Below are positions 9,018-16,249 of a DNA stretch of 64,000 bases, one piece after another; the first letter of the stretch is position 1; each line of letters begins with the position of its first letter. The translations under genes were made by a program, and so were the position numbers. The notes beneath the pieces were generated by a model. It did not search any database, had not been told where the DNA came from, and was given only the letters and a program-made list of their open reading frames with translations. This DNA is from Actinokineospora baliensis (GTDB lineage: Bacteria; Actinomycetota; Actinomycetes; Mycobacteriales; Pseudonocardiaceae), in contig NZ_JAFBCK010000001.1 of the NCBI RefSeq assembly GCF_016907695.1, positions 5,630,001 to 5,694,000 of the forward strand. Reading direction: 5' to 3'.

Positions 9018-10280
9018 ATGCGGCGGGGACGGGTGGCATGGCTGCTGGCGGTGGTCGCGCTGGGGGCGCAGGCGGTGGCCGGGTGTTCGGCGAGTGCCGA
9101 GCAGGGGAAGGTGCGGATCACCGTGGCGACCTTCGGCGAGTTCGGCTACGAGCCGCTGTTCGCCGAGTACGAGCGGCTCAACCCGGGGATCGACCTGGTC
9201 GGCCGGGTCACCGACTTCGACTCGCACCACAAGGGGCTGATCACCGCGCTGGCCGCCGGTCGGGGCGCGGCGGACGTGGTGGCCGTCGAGGAGCAGTACC
9301 TGCCCGCGCTGCGCCGCTCGCGCGACAAGCTGGTGGACCTGTCCCGCTTCGGGGCCCGGGAGCTGCGGGACCGGTGGACGCCGTGGAAGTGGGAGCAGGG
9401 CGTCGTCGGGGACGCGGTGCTCGGGCTCGGGACCGACATGGGCGGCCTGGCCATGTGCTACCGAACCGACCTGGTCGCGCGCGCGGGCCTGCCGACCGAC
9501 AGGGACGCCCTCGCCGCGCTATGGCCGACCTGGGAGGCCTACGCCGAGGTCGCCGACCGGTTCGCCGCGCGGGTGCCCGACGCCAAGTTCACCGACTCGG
9601 CGGGCACGGTCTACACGGCGATGCTCAACCAGGCGCAGGAGAACTACTTCCGCACCGCCGACGACGCGTTCATCGGCGACAGCAACCCGGCGGTGACCCA
9701 CGCGTTCACCCTCGCGGGGTCGATCGGCGCCAAACACCAGACCGCCGCCCTCACCACCTTCACCCAACCGTGGAACGTCGGCATCAACCAGGGCGCGTTC
9801 GCCACGATGACCTGCCCCGCGTGGATGCTGGCCCAGATCAAACAAGCCGGTGGCCCCGGCGGCGCCGGAACCTGGGACGTGACCACCGTCCCCGGCGGCG
9901 CGGGCAACTGGGGCGGCTCGTACCTGGTGGTCCCCGCACAGGGCGAACACATCGAAGCCGCCTACGCCGCAGCGAAGTGGCTGACCGCGCCGGAACAGCA
10001 GAAACGCCTCTTCGAGACCGACAACATCCTGCCCAGCCAACCCAGCGTGTACCGCGACCCGACGGTGCTGTCGCAGACCGACCCGTACTTCCGAGGAGCA
10101 CCGATCGGACGGATCTACGCGGCCTCGTCAGATGCGGTGCGGCCCAATCACCGGGGCGTGCGAGACGCGGACGTCCGCCCGATCTTCGGCCGCGCCCTCG
10201 GCCGCATCGAAGACGGCAAGCAAACCGTCGACCAAGCATGGCGACAAGCCGTCGACGAGGCCCACACGGTCCTCCGGTGA
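9018..10280 (+). CDS. Sugar ABC transporter substrate-binding lipoprotein
   Basis: A 420-residue family-1 extracellular solute-binding protein. The N-terminal signal MRRGRVAWLLAVVALGAQ is followed by the lipobox AVAGC, so it should be processed and lipidated at that Cys. ITVATFGEFGYEPLFAEYERLNPGI is the typical start of the mature binding lobe, and GTDMGGLAMCYRTDL, WNVGINQGAFATMTCPAW and LTAPEQQKRLF are family-typical segments. GGGAGGAC precedes the chosen ATG. The permease genes that should follow directly are separated from it by a transposase relic. A GH1 beta-glucosidase gene in the same unit suggests the substrate is cellobiose or another beta-glucoside; this is inference from context. 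Confidence 0.88.
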   Translation: MRRGRVAWLLAVVALGAQAVAGCSASAEQGKVRITVATFGEFGYEPLFAEYERLNPGIDLVGRVTDFDSHHKGLITALAAGRGAADVVAVEEQYLPALRRSRDKLVDLSRFGARELRDRWTPWKWEQGVVGDAVLGLGTDMGGLAMCYRTDLVARAGLPTDRDALAALWPTWEAYAEVADRFAARVPDAKFTDSAGTVYTAMLNQAQENYFRTADDAFIGDSNPAVTHAFTLAGSIGAKHQTAALTTFTQPWNVGINQGAFATMTCPAWMLAQIKQAGGPGGAGTWDVTTVPGGAGNWGGSYLVVPAQGEHIEAAYAAAKWLTAPEQQKRLFETDNILPSQPSVYRDPTVLSQTDPYFRGAPIGRIYAASSDAVRPNHRGVRDADVRPIFGRALGRIEDGKQTVDQAWRQAVDEAHTVLR

Positions 10281-10896
10281 GGCGGAAAATCGAGCCCGGT
10301 GTGTCCATCGCGGAGGCGGCGCGCCAGTTGGGCCTGGTCAAGCAGACTCTGAGGAACTGGGGCGCGTGGCGGCGTTGTGTCCGATGTGGATGGTCGGACC
10401 CCGGTGGTGGGTCTGTACGCGAGGTGTTCGCCGAGCCGCGCCGCACCCTGGATACCGTCGTATCCACGCCGAGCTCGCACGCCGAGCCGTGACCTGCGGG
10501 TCGGAACTCATGCGAGCGCTTAAGCGTGAGCTGGGACGGTTCCCGGTCGGGCCACGACGTCAGCCGGTCATGACCATCCAGGTGCCGGAAGTCCACGCCA
10601 CACCCGGCCTCCTCCGCCGCCGTGATGTCACCGCCGACCGCCCCGGACGGGAACTAGTGGGAGACATCACCCATATCCCCGCCAGGCAAGGATGGCTCTA
10701 TGACCTCCACTCGCGCCACACTCACCCCATACACTGCCTTTCAGGGAATTGCCGCCTACATCGAACTCTTCTGCAGCCACACCCGAATCCACTCCACCCT
10801 CGGCTTCATCACCCCAATGAAGCCGAAAACCACTACCACGCAACATCATCAGCAGCCTGAAACCCACATAGCTACTGTCCGAGAACCCCATGGCAG
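10277..10896 (+). mobile_element. Decayed IS3-family insertion sequence
   Basis: The interval between the binding-protein and permease genes holds fragments of an IS3 transposase in two frames. An OrfA-like HTH starts at 10277 in frame 2 (VSIAEAARQLGLVKQTLRNW). OrfB-like pieces follow in frame 1 (GYRRIHAELARRAV near 10450; ELVGDITHIPARQGWLYDL near 10650) and in frame 2 again (YIELFCSHTRIHSTLGF near 10760-10810). About half the normal length is missing, including the later acidic residues of the DDE core. The right end may be near ACTGTCCGAGAACCCC (10874-10889); no matching left inverted repeat was found. The element is dead. It sits inside what should be one operon. Confidence 0.75.
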
Positions 10897-10971
10897 CCCA
10901 CCCGGGCCGCCCACACAGAGCGTATCGGGTTTCGGGCCCTGTCAAGAGGGTTCGGCCGGGGCTGTGGACAG

Positions 10972-11880
10972 GTGAGGCCGTTGTGGACAACGAGGGTCCG
11001 AGCTCCCGGGGCGCGAGCGGTCGCGCCGTACCTGCTCGTAGCGCCGTTCTTCCTCGTCTTCGGGGCCTTCGGGGTGTTCCCGTTGGTGCGCACGGCATGG
11101 GTGTCGGTGCACCGGTGGCACCTCATCGGGGGCGACGAGGGCTTCCGAGGATTGGACAACTTCCGCCACCTGCTCGGGGATCCGCTGTTCTACAACGCCC
11201 TGGGCAACACCGTGAGCATCTTCCTGCTGGCGACCGTCCCCCAACTCGCACTGGCCCTATGCATCGCAACGTTGTTGGCGCGGCGCAGGCCCGCTTGGCA
11301 GGTGTTGGTGCTCGTCCCGAACGTGGTGCCGGTGGTGGCGGTCGCATTGGTGTTCGGGCAGTTGCTGGGCCGCGACTACGGCATAGTCAACTTCCTGCTC
11401 GGGCAGGTGGGGGTCGGCCCGATCTCGTGGCAGGCCGAGACGTGGGCGGCGCACCTGGGTGTCGCGGTGATGGTGATGTGGCGGTGGACCGGGTACACCG
11501 CACTGCTGTACCTCGCCGCGATGCGATCCGTGCCGCGCGAGCTCTACGAGGCCGCCGCGTTGGACGGGGCCGGTGGGTGGCAGCGGTTCCGCGTGGTCAC
11601 GCTGCCCGGGATCCGCCCCACGGTGCTGTTCACCGTGGTCGCCTCGGCCATCGGTGGGGTTCAGATGTTCACCGAACCCCAACTGTTCGACGGTTCCGGG
11701 CTCGCGGGCGCGGGTGGCAGCGACCGCCAGTTCCAGACCGTGGCGATGTACCTGTACGAGGTGGGCTTCGGGCGGTTCGACGCCGGGTACGCGGCCGCGA
11801 TGACCTGGGTCCTCTTCCTTTTCTGCGCTGCTTTCGCCGCCACAGCGGTCGTTCTCGTGCGCCGACTGGTCAGCCGATGA
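10972..11880 (+). CDS. Sugar ABC transporter permease (MalF-like)
   Basis: A 302-residue membrane protein with about six hydrophobic segments, beginning APYLLVAPFFLVFGAFGVFPL. It carries the EAA loop of binding-protein-dependent permeases (ELYEAAALDGAGGWQRFRVVTLPGIRP), which contacts the ATPase. The start is a GTG about 75 bp past the likely right end of the IS relic. A 4-bp ATGA overlap couples it to the second permease. No ATP-binding subunit is encoded here; a shared MsiK-type ATPase elsewhere would be usual for actinomycete sugar importers (family knowledge, not seen here). Confidence 0.9.
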   Translation: MRPLWTTRVRAPGARAVAPYLLVAPFFLVFGAFGVFPLVRTAWVSVHRWHLIGGDEGFRGLDNFRHLLGDPLFYNALGNTVSIFLLATVPQLALALCIATLLARRRPAWQVLVLVPNVVPVVAVALVFGQLLGRDYGIVNFLLGQVGVGPISWQAETWAAHLGVAVMVMWRWTGYTALLYLAAMRSVPRELYEAAALDGAGGWQRFRVVTLPGIRPTVLFTVVASAIGGVQMFTEPQLFDGSGLAGAGGSDRQFQTVAMYLYEVGFGRFDAGYAAAMTWVLFLFCAAFAATAVVLVRRLVSR

Positions 11881-12698
11881 CCGTCCGCGTCCGGCACCTG
11901 GCCGCGCTGGCCGCTTTGGTGGTGTTCTCGCTCTTCCCGCTCTACTCGACCGTCGTGGTGGCCTCGCACGACAACGCGGACCTGGCGAGGGCGACTCCCC
12001 CGCTGCTGCCGGGTGGGCGGTTGCTCGACCACGTCAGCGAACTCCTCGACCGGGTGGACCTCGGCCAGGCGATGGTCAACTCGGCGGTGATCGCGGGCAC
12101 GGTAGCCGTCGCGAACGCGTTGTTCTGCACGGTGGCGGGGTTCGCGTTCGCGCGGTTGCGGTTCCGCGGCAGGGAAGCGCTGTTCGCCGTGGTGCTGGGA
12201 TCGGCGATGGTGCCGACCCAGCTCGGCATCGTGCCGGTGTTCATGGTGGTCGACGCGCTGGGGTGGTACGACACGTTCGCGGCGGCGATCGTGCCCGGGC
12301 TGGTCAGCGCGTTCGGGGTGTTCTGGATGCGGCAAGCCTGCCTGGAAGCGGTGTCGGACGAGCTGGTGGACGCCGCGAAGGTCGACGGGTGTTCGCTGGC
12401 GCGGGTCTACTGGCACGTGGCGCTCCCGGCACTGCGCGGTCCTGCGGCGGTCCTTGCGATGCTCTCGTTCGCCACGTCCTGGAACGAGTTCAGCTGGCCG
12501 CTGGTCGCGCTCGACCCGAACGACACCCCCACCGCGCAGGTCGTGCTGTCGCGGTTGGCGGGCGGCTACTACACCGACTACCCGCTCGTGCTGACCGGGG
12601 TGCTCGTGAGCATCGTGCCGGTCCTGCTGCTGTTCGTCCTGTTCGCCAGGAAGGTCGTGGCCGTGCTCGCGCGCGGCGCGGCCGAGACCGGGAGGTGA
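11877..12698 (+). CDS. Sugar ABC transporter permease (MalG-like)
   Basis: A 273-residue partner permease with six predicted membrane segments (LAALAALVVFSLFPLYSTV at the N terminus) and an EAA-type loop (ELVDAAKVDGCSLARVYWHVALPALRG). The sequence WNEFSWPLVALDPNDTPTAQV is typical of the MalG/CebG branch. It is translationally coupled to the upstream permease by ATGA and followed 6 bp later by the beta-glucosidase gene. With the lipoprotein gene it forms an importer resembling CebEFG in layout; the substrate is inferred only from the neighbouring glycosidase. Confidence 0.9.
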   Translation: MTVRVRHLAALAALVVFSLFPLYSTVVVASHDNADLARATPPLLPGGRLLDHVSELLDRVDLGQAMVNSAVIAGTVAVANALFCTVAGFAFARLRFRGREALFAVVLGSAMVPTQLGIVPVFMVVDALGWYDTFAAAIVPGLVSAFGVFWMRQACLEAVSDELVDAAKVDGCSLARVYWHVALPALRGPAAVLAMLSFATSWNEFSWPLVALDPNDTPTAQVVLSRLAGGYYTDYPLVLTGVLVSIVPVLLLFVLFARKVVAVLARGAAETGR

Positions 12699-12704
12699 TG
12701 TGCT

Positions 12705-14066
12705 GTGGCAGGGGATCGGGTCTTCCCGCCGGGGTTCCTGTGGGGTGCCGCGACAGCGGCGTACCAGATCGAGGGCGCGGCGGCGGAGGACGGGCGCGGA
12801 CCGTCCATCTGGGACACTTTCGCGACCGTGCCGGGAGCGGTCGAGGGTGGTGCCAGCGGCGCCACGGCGTGCGACCACTACCACCGCTTCCGCGAGGACG
12901 TCGCGCTGCTCGGCGAACTCGGCCTCGGCGCGTACCGCTTCTCCACCGCGTGGCCGAGGGTCATGCCCGACGGCCGCACCCCGAACCCGGCGGGCATCGC
13001 GTTCTACGACCGGCTCGTCGACGCGCTCCTCGAACGCGACATCACCCCCGTACTCACCCTCTACCACTGGGACCTGCCGCAAGCGCTGCAAGACCGCGGC
13101 GGCTGGCTCGAACGCGACATCGCTTCCTGGTTCACCGAGTACGCGACAACAGTCCACAACAGACTGGGAGACCGCGTCACGCAGTGGACCACGCTCAACG
13201 AACCCTTCTGCTCGGCGTTCCTCGGCTACGGAACAGGCGTCCACGCCCCAGGTCTGCGCGATCCGAAGGGTGCGCTGCGAGCGGCCCACCACCACCTGCT
13301 GGCCCACGGCCACGCGGCCCGCGCGCTGCGAGCGGCGGGCGCGACCAGCGTCTCCATCGCGCTGAACTTCTCCCCCGCGCTGCCCAACAGCCCCGATGAC
13401 CACGACGCGGTCCGCCGGTTCGACGCCGTGCACAACCGGTTCTTCCTCGACCCCGTCCTCGGCCGGGGCTACCCGGCCGACCTGCTCGACGACGTGGCCC
13501 ACCTCGACGGCTTGCACCCCGCCATCCACGACGGCGACCTCGACGTCATCGCCGCGCCGCTGGACTGGATCGGCGTCAACTACTACGCGCCGACCAGGGT
13601 GACCTCGTTGCCCGACCCGACCCAGCCCAGCAACTGCCCGCTGCCCGGTCTGCGCGGCATGTCCGTGACACCGCCCCGGGAACCGGTGACCGTGACCGGC
13701 TGGGAGCAGCACCCCGAATCGCTGACCGACTTGCTGGTGCGGCTCGGGCGCTGCGGGATTCCCTTGGTGGTGGCCGAGAACGGGTCGGCGTTCCCCGATG
13801 TGGTCGACCCGGATGGCCGGGTGCGCGACAGCGACCGGGTCCGCTACCTCGCCGAGCACCTGCGGGCCGTGCACGCCGCGATCGAGGCAGGCGCCGATGT
13901 CCGCGGGTACCTGGCGTGGTCGCTGCTGGACAACTTCGAGTGGGCTTGCGGCTACGGTCCCCGCTTCGGCGTGGTGCACGTGGACTTCACCAGCCAGCGG
14001 CGGGTGGTCAAGGACAGCGGGTGGTTCCTGTCCCGGGTGGCCACCCGCAACGCCGTCCCGGACTGA
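12705..14066 (+). CDS. GH1 family beta-glucosidase
   Basis: A 453-residue glycoside hydrolase of family 1. The N terminus FPPGFLWGAATAAYQIEGAA, the acid/base motif TLNEP (Glu166) and the nucleophile motif VAENGS (Glu358) are all present, with GYLAWSLLDNFEWACGY near the end. There is no signal peptide, so the enzyme is cytoplasmic and should hydrolyse imported cellobiose or related beta-glucosides to glucose. The start is a GTG preceded by GGGAGGTGA. It is the last gene of the sugar operon, and its stop lies 2 bp from the end of the convergent gene, leaving no room for a separate terminator. Confidence 0.93.
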   Translation: MAGDRVFPPGFLWGAATAAYQIEGAAAEDGRGPSIWDTFATVPGAVEGGASGATACDHYHRFREDVALLGELGLGAYRFSTAWPRVMPDGRTPNPAGIAFYDRLVDALLERDITPVLTLYHWDLPQALQDRGGWLERDIASWFTEYATTVHNRLGDRVTQWTTLNEPFCSAFLGYGTGVHAPGLRDPKGALRAAHHHLLAHGHAARALRAAGATSVSIALNFSPALPNSPDDHDAVRRFDAVHNRFFLDPVLGRGYPADLLDDVAHLDGLHPAIHDGDLDVIAAPLDWIGVNYYAPTRVTSLPDPTQPSNCPLPGLRGMSVTPPREPVTVTGWEQHPESLTDLLVRLGRCGIPLVVAENGSAFPDVVDPDGRVRDSDRVRYLAEHLRAVHAAIEAGADVRGYLAWSLLDNFEWACGYGPRFGVVHVDFTSQRRVVKDSGWFLSRVATRNAVPD

Positions 14067-14068
14067 GG

Positions 14069-15337
14069 TCACTGCAGGTCGGCGAGCTCGCCGCTGACGT
14101 TGAGCATCTCGAAGCAGTTGCGGGCTTGCCGACCCGTCGCCGGTGTGCCGGGCTTGGCGCAGGTGACGTTCACCGTGACCGCGGCGCCCGCGGGGATATC
14201 GATCGGGGTCACCCAGTGGTAGTCCTGGTTGCGGAAGGTCTCCAGGGCGATGGTGGTGACGGTGCGCTCGCCGAAGACGATCGTCAGCACGCCCTCGTCG
14301 CCCTGGTGGTTGCCGACCAGGATGTCGGTCACGCGGAACACCTTGCCCTCGGGCACCACGTACGTACCCGTGCCGAGGCCGCCGGTGTTGGTGCGCACCT
14401 CGATCGTGCTCGAGCTCTGCGTGCCCGCCCCGCCCGCGCTGTTGCCGTCGGCGCCGGGCTCACCGACCTCGTCGCCCCCACCGGGCTCGGGCGCGGTTGT
14501 CGTGGGCGGCGGAGGCGGCGGCACCGGGGTCTGCCCTTGGGTCTGCCCGGCCTCGGCGATCTCCTCGGCCCGGTCGTCGACGGCCTCACGCGCGGCGCTG
14601 CGCACCGCGGGTCGCACCAGCAGGAGCCAGGCCAGGAGCAGCGCGAGCAGCAGACCGAGCAGTGCCAGCAACCACCGGGGGAACACCGGCAGCTGGATGA
14701 ACTCGCCCGCCAGCTCGTGTTCGCGCGGTTCGGGTTCCTCGGCGACGCCGCCCAGCCGGATCGGCCAGGTGACCGGTTTGCCGAACCACAGGACCTTGCC
14801 GACCCGGACCCGCACCGGGATCTCGGCTTCGGCACCGGGTTCGACCGGTGTCGGCGCGTCGGTGGTGGTGTAGCGGAGCCGGTCGTCGACCTCGATGGCG
14901 GCCAGCTCCAGCGCCACCGGCGTGTTGCCGTCGTTGTGCGCGAGGACGCGGTAGCGGGCCGACCGCCACGCCCTGCGCCGCTCGGGCACCAACTCCAGGC
15001 GCTGCTCGGCGAACGGGGCGATGTCCACCACCGTCTCCGACACCACCACCGAGTCCGGCCGCTCCACGGGCAGCACCCGGATCCCCAGCGGGGTCTCACC
15101 CGCGCGGACCGAGGGTGAGCGCGGTGGTCGCAACCGGACCAGGACCGGCTGCGAGGTGCCCGGGTAGAGCGACAGCCGGGCCGGTTCCACCTCGGTCCAC
15201 GGCGCGCACTCCCCCACCACCTCGAACCCGTAGGCCTCGACGATGTCGCTGTCGTTGCGCACCGTCAGCGTCGTGGTGGTCTCCGCGCCGGGGACGACCC
15301 GCACCGTGCGCCGCTCGAAGTCGGTCGATGTGCTCAC
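14069..15337 (-). CDS. Single-pass membrane protein with Ig-like N-terminal half, linked to the injection-system locus
   Basis: A 422-residue protein. Residues 1-200 are beta-rich and Ig/COG1470-like (TTTLTVRNDSDIVEAYGFEV; RVLAHNDGNTPVALELAAIEVDD). A single membrane helix follows (RWLLALLGLLLALLLAWLLLV), then a Pro-rich linker (TPVPPPPPPTTTAP) and a C-terminal beta-domain with two Cys (VNVTCAKPGTPATGRQARNCFEM). The start is a GTG overlapping the palindrome TCACCCGGGTGA. It is divergent from a LuxR-type gene. Similar 'hydrolytic protein'-type membrane proteins are annotated in actinomycete eCIS loci. A role in anchoring or envelope sensing is inference. Confidence 0.6.
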   Translation of the reverse strand: MSTSTDFERRTVRVVPGAETTTTLTVRNDSDIVEAYGFEVVGECAPWTEVEPARLSLYPGTSQPVLVRLRPPRSPSVRAGETPLGIRVLPVERPDSVVVSETVVDIAPFAEQRLELVPERRRAWRSARYRVLAHNDGNTPVALELAAIEVDDRLRYTTTDAPTPVEPGAEAEIPVRVRVGKVLWFGKPVTWPIRLGGVAEEPEPREHELAGEFIQLPVFPRWLLALLGLLLALLLAWLLLVRPAVRSAAREAVDDRAEEIAEAGQTQGQTPVPPPPPPTTTAPEPGGGDEVGEPGADGNSAGGAGTQSSSTIEVRTNTGGLGTGTYVVPEGKVFRVTDILVGNHQGDEGVLTIVFGERTVTTIALETFRNQDYHWVTPIDIPAGAAVTVNVTCAKPGTPATGRQARNCFEMLNVSGELADLQ

Positions 15338-15345
15338 CCGGGTGA
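15334..15345. promoter_or_regulatory. Perfect palindrome TCACCCGGGTGA in a divergent intergenic region
   Basis: A 12-bp perfect palindrome overlaps the GTG start of the minus-strand membrane-protein gene. The half-site recurs as GTCACCCGG at about 15465-15473, just before the LuxR-type gene, and as CGGGTGACG at about 16206, before the beta-propeller gene. This is a candidate operator for the local LuxR-type regulator. The motif is short and GC-rich, so chance is a real possibility. Confidence 0.3.
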
Positions 15346-15488
15346 CGCTAGCCACGGCCGAACGTGCTGCGGCAGGGGGAAAAGGGCAGTCGGTGGGCAC
15401 CTCTCGTGCACAGCCCGGCCGCGGTCGCTGCCCGCCGCCGGTGCCGCGGCGCAGGATCGGGGCAGTCACCCGGCGTCAGGAGGACAGC

Positions 15489-16112
15489 GTGAACAGAATC
15501 CCGGTAGCGGTCTACGCGGACGACCCGATCCTGCGCGGCGGCACCGTCCACCTGCTGCGGTCGCGGCCCGAGGTGGAGCTGCTCGGGCCGGACGAGGAGG
15601 CCACGGCGACCGTGTCGCTGGTGGTGGTCGACACCGTGGACGACGAGACGGCCCGGTTGCTGCGCGGCCTGCGCCGGGGCGGGGCGACCAGGACCGGGCT
15701 GGTGGTGGGCCGGTTCGACCAGAACTCGTTGCGCACCACCATCGAGTGCGGGGTGGCCGCGGTCGTGCGCCGCGCCGAGGCCACCCAGGACCGGCTGGTC
15801 GGGGCGATCACCGCGATCGCGGGCGGGGAGGCGGTGCTGCCCGGCGACCTCCTGGAGACCCTGCTCGCGCACGTCGGCAGGCTGCAGCGCGGCGTGCTCG
15901 ACCCGAACGCCCCCACACTGTCCACTTTGTCCTCCCGGGAGTCCGACATCCTGCGGCTGGTGGCCGACGGCCTGGACACCGCCGAGATCGCGCTGAAGAT
16001 GTCGTACTCGGAGCGGACGGTGAAGAACGTGCTGCACGAGGTCTCCACCCGGCTGAACCTGCGCAACCGCGCGCACGCCGTCGGCTACGTCATGCGGCAC
16101 GGCCTGATCTGA
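15489..16112 (+). CDS. LuxR/NarL-family regulator with atypical receiver (paralogue 2)
   Basis: A 207-residue protein with a C-terminal LuxR HTH (LSSRESDILRLVADGLDTAEIALKMSYSERTVKNVL...LNLRNRAHAVGYVMRHGLI). Its receiver-like N terminus (IPVAVYADDPILRGG) keeps some acidic residues (VVVDTVDDET) but is weak by canonical standards. It is the same length as, and clearly homologous to, the LuxR-type protein encoded near 8.2 kb. The start is a GTG preceded by AGGAGGAC. Its place just upstream of the injection-system genes makes it the best local candidate regulator of that locus; phosphorylation dependence is doubtful. Confidence 0.85.
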   Translation: MNRIPVAVYADDPILRGGTVHLLRSRPEVELLGPDEEATATVSLVVVDTVDDETARLLRGLRRGGATRTGLVVGRFDQNSLRTTIECGVAAVVRRAEATQDRLVGAITAIAGGEAVLPGDLLETLLAHVGRLQRGVLDPNAPTLSTLSSRESDILRLVADGLDTAEIALKMSYSERTVKNVLHEVSTRLNLRNRAHAVGYVMRHGLI

Positions 16113-16249
16113 CGGCTCCGCCCCGGTCGGGCAGCGGCACCGGCCCGCGCGGGCACGGGGTGCGCCGCGACGGTGCCCGCCGGGACCTCGGCCCCACCGC
16201 GCCACCGGGTGACGATCACCGCGTGGCCCAACACCGCGAGAGGACACCC

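Noticed and set aside
11661..14072. 803-codon minus-strand open frame opposite the permease and beta-glucosidase genes
   Set aside because: It is antisense to well-supported genes, has low-complexity His/Arg/Gly-rich sequence and no recognisable domain. Long antisense frames are expected at this GC content.
16143..16154. GCCCGCGCGGGC palindrome as a terminator after the second LuxR-type gene
   Set aside because: It has no loop, no T-tract and is a common chance pattern in this base composition.
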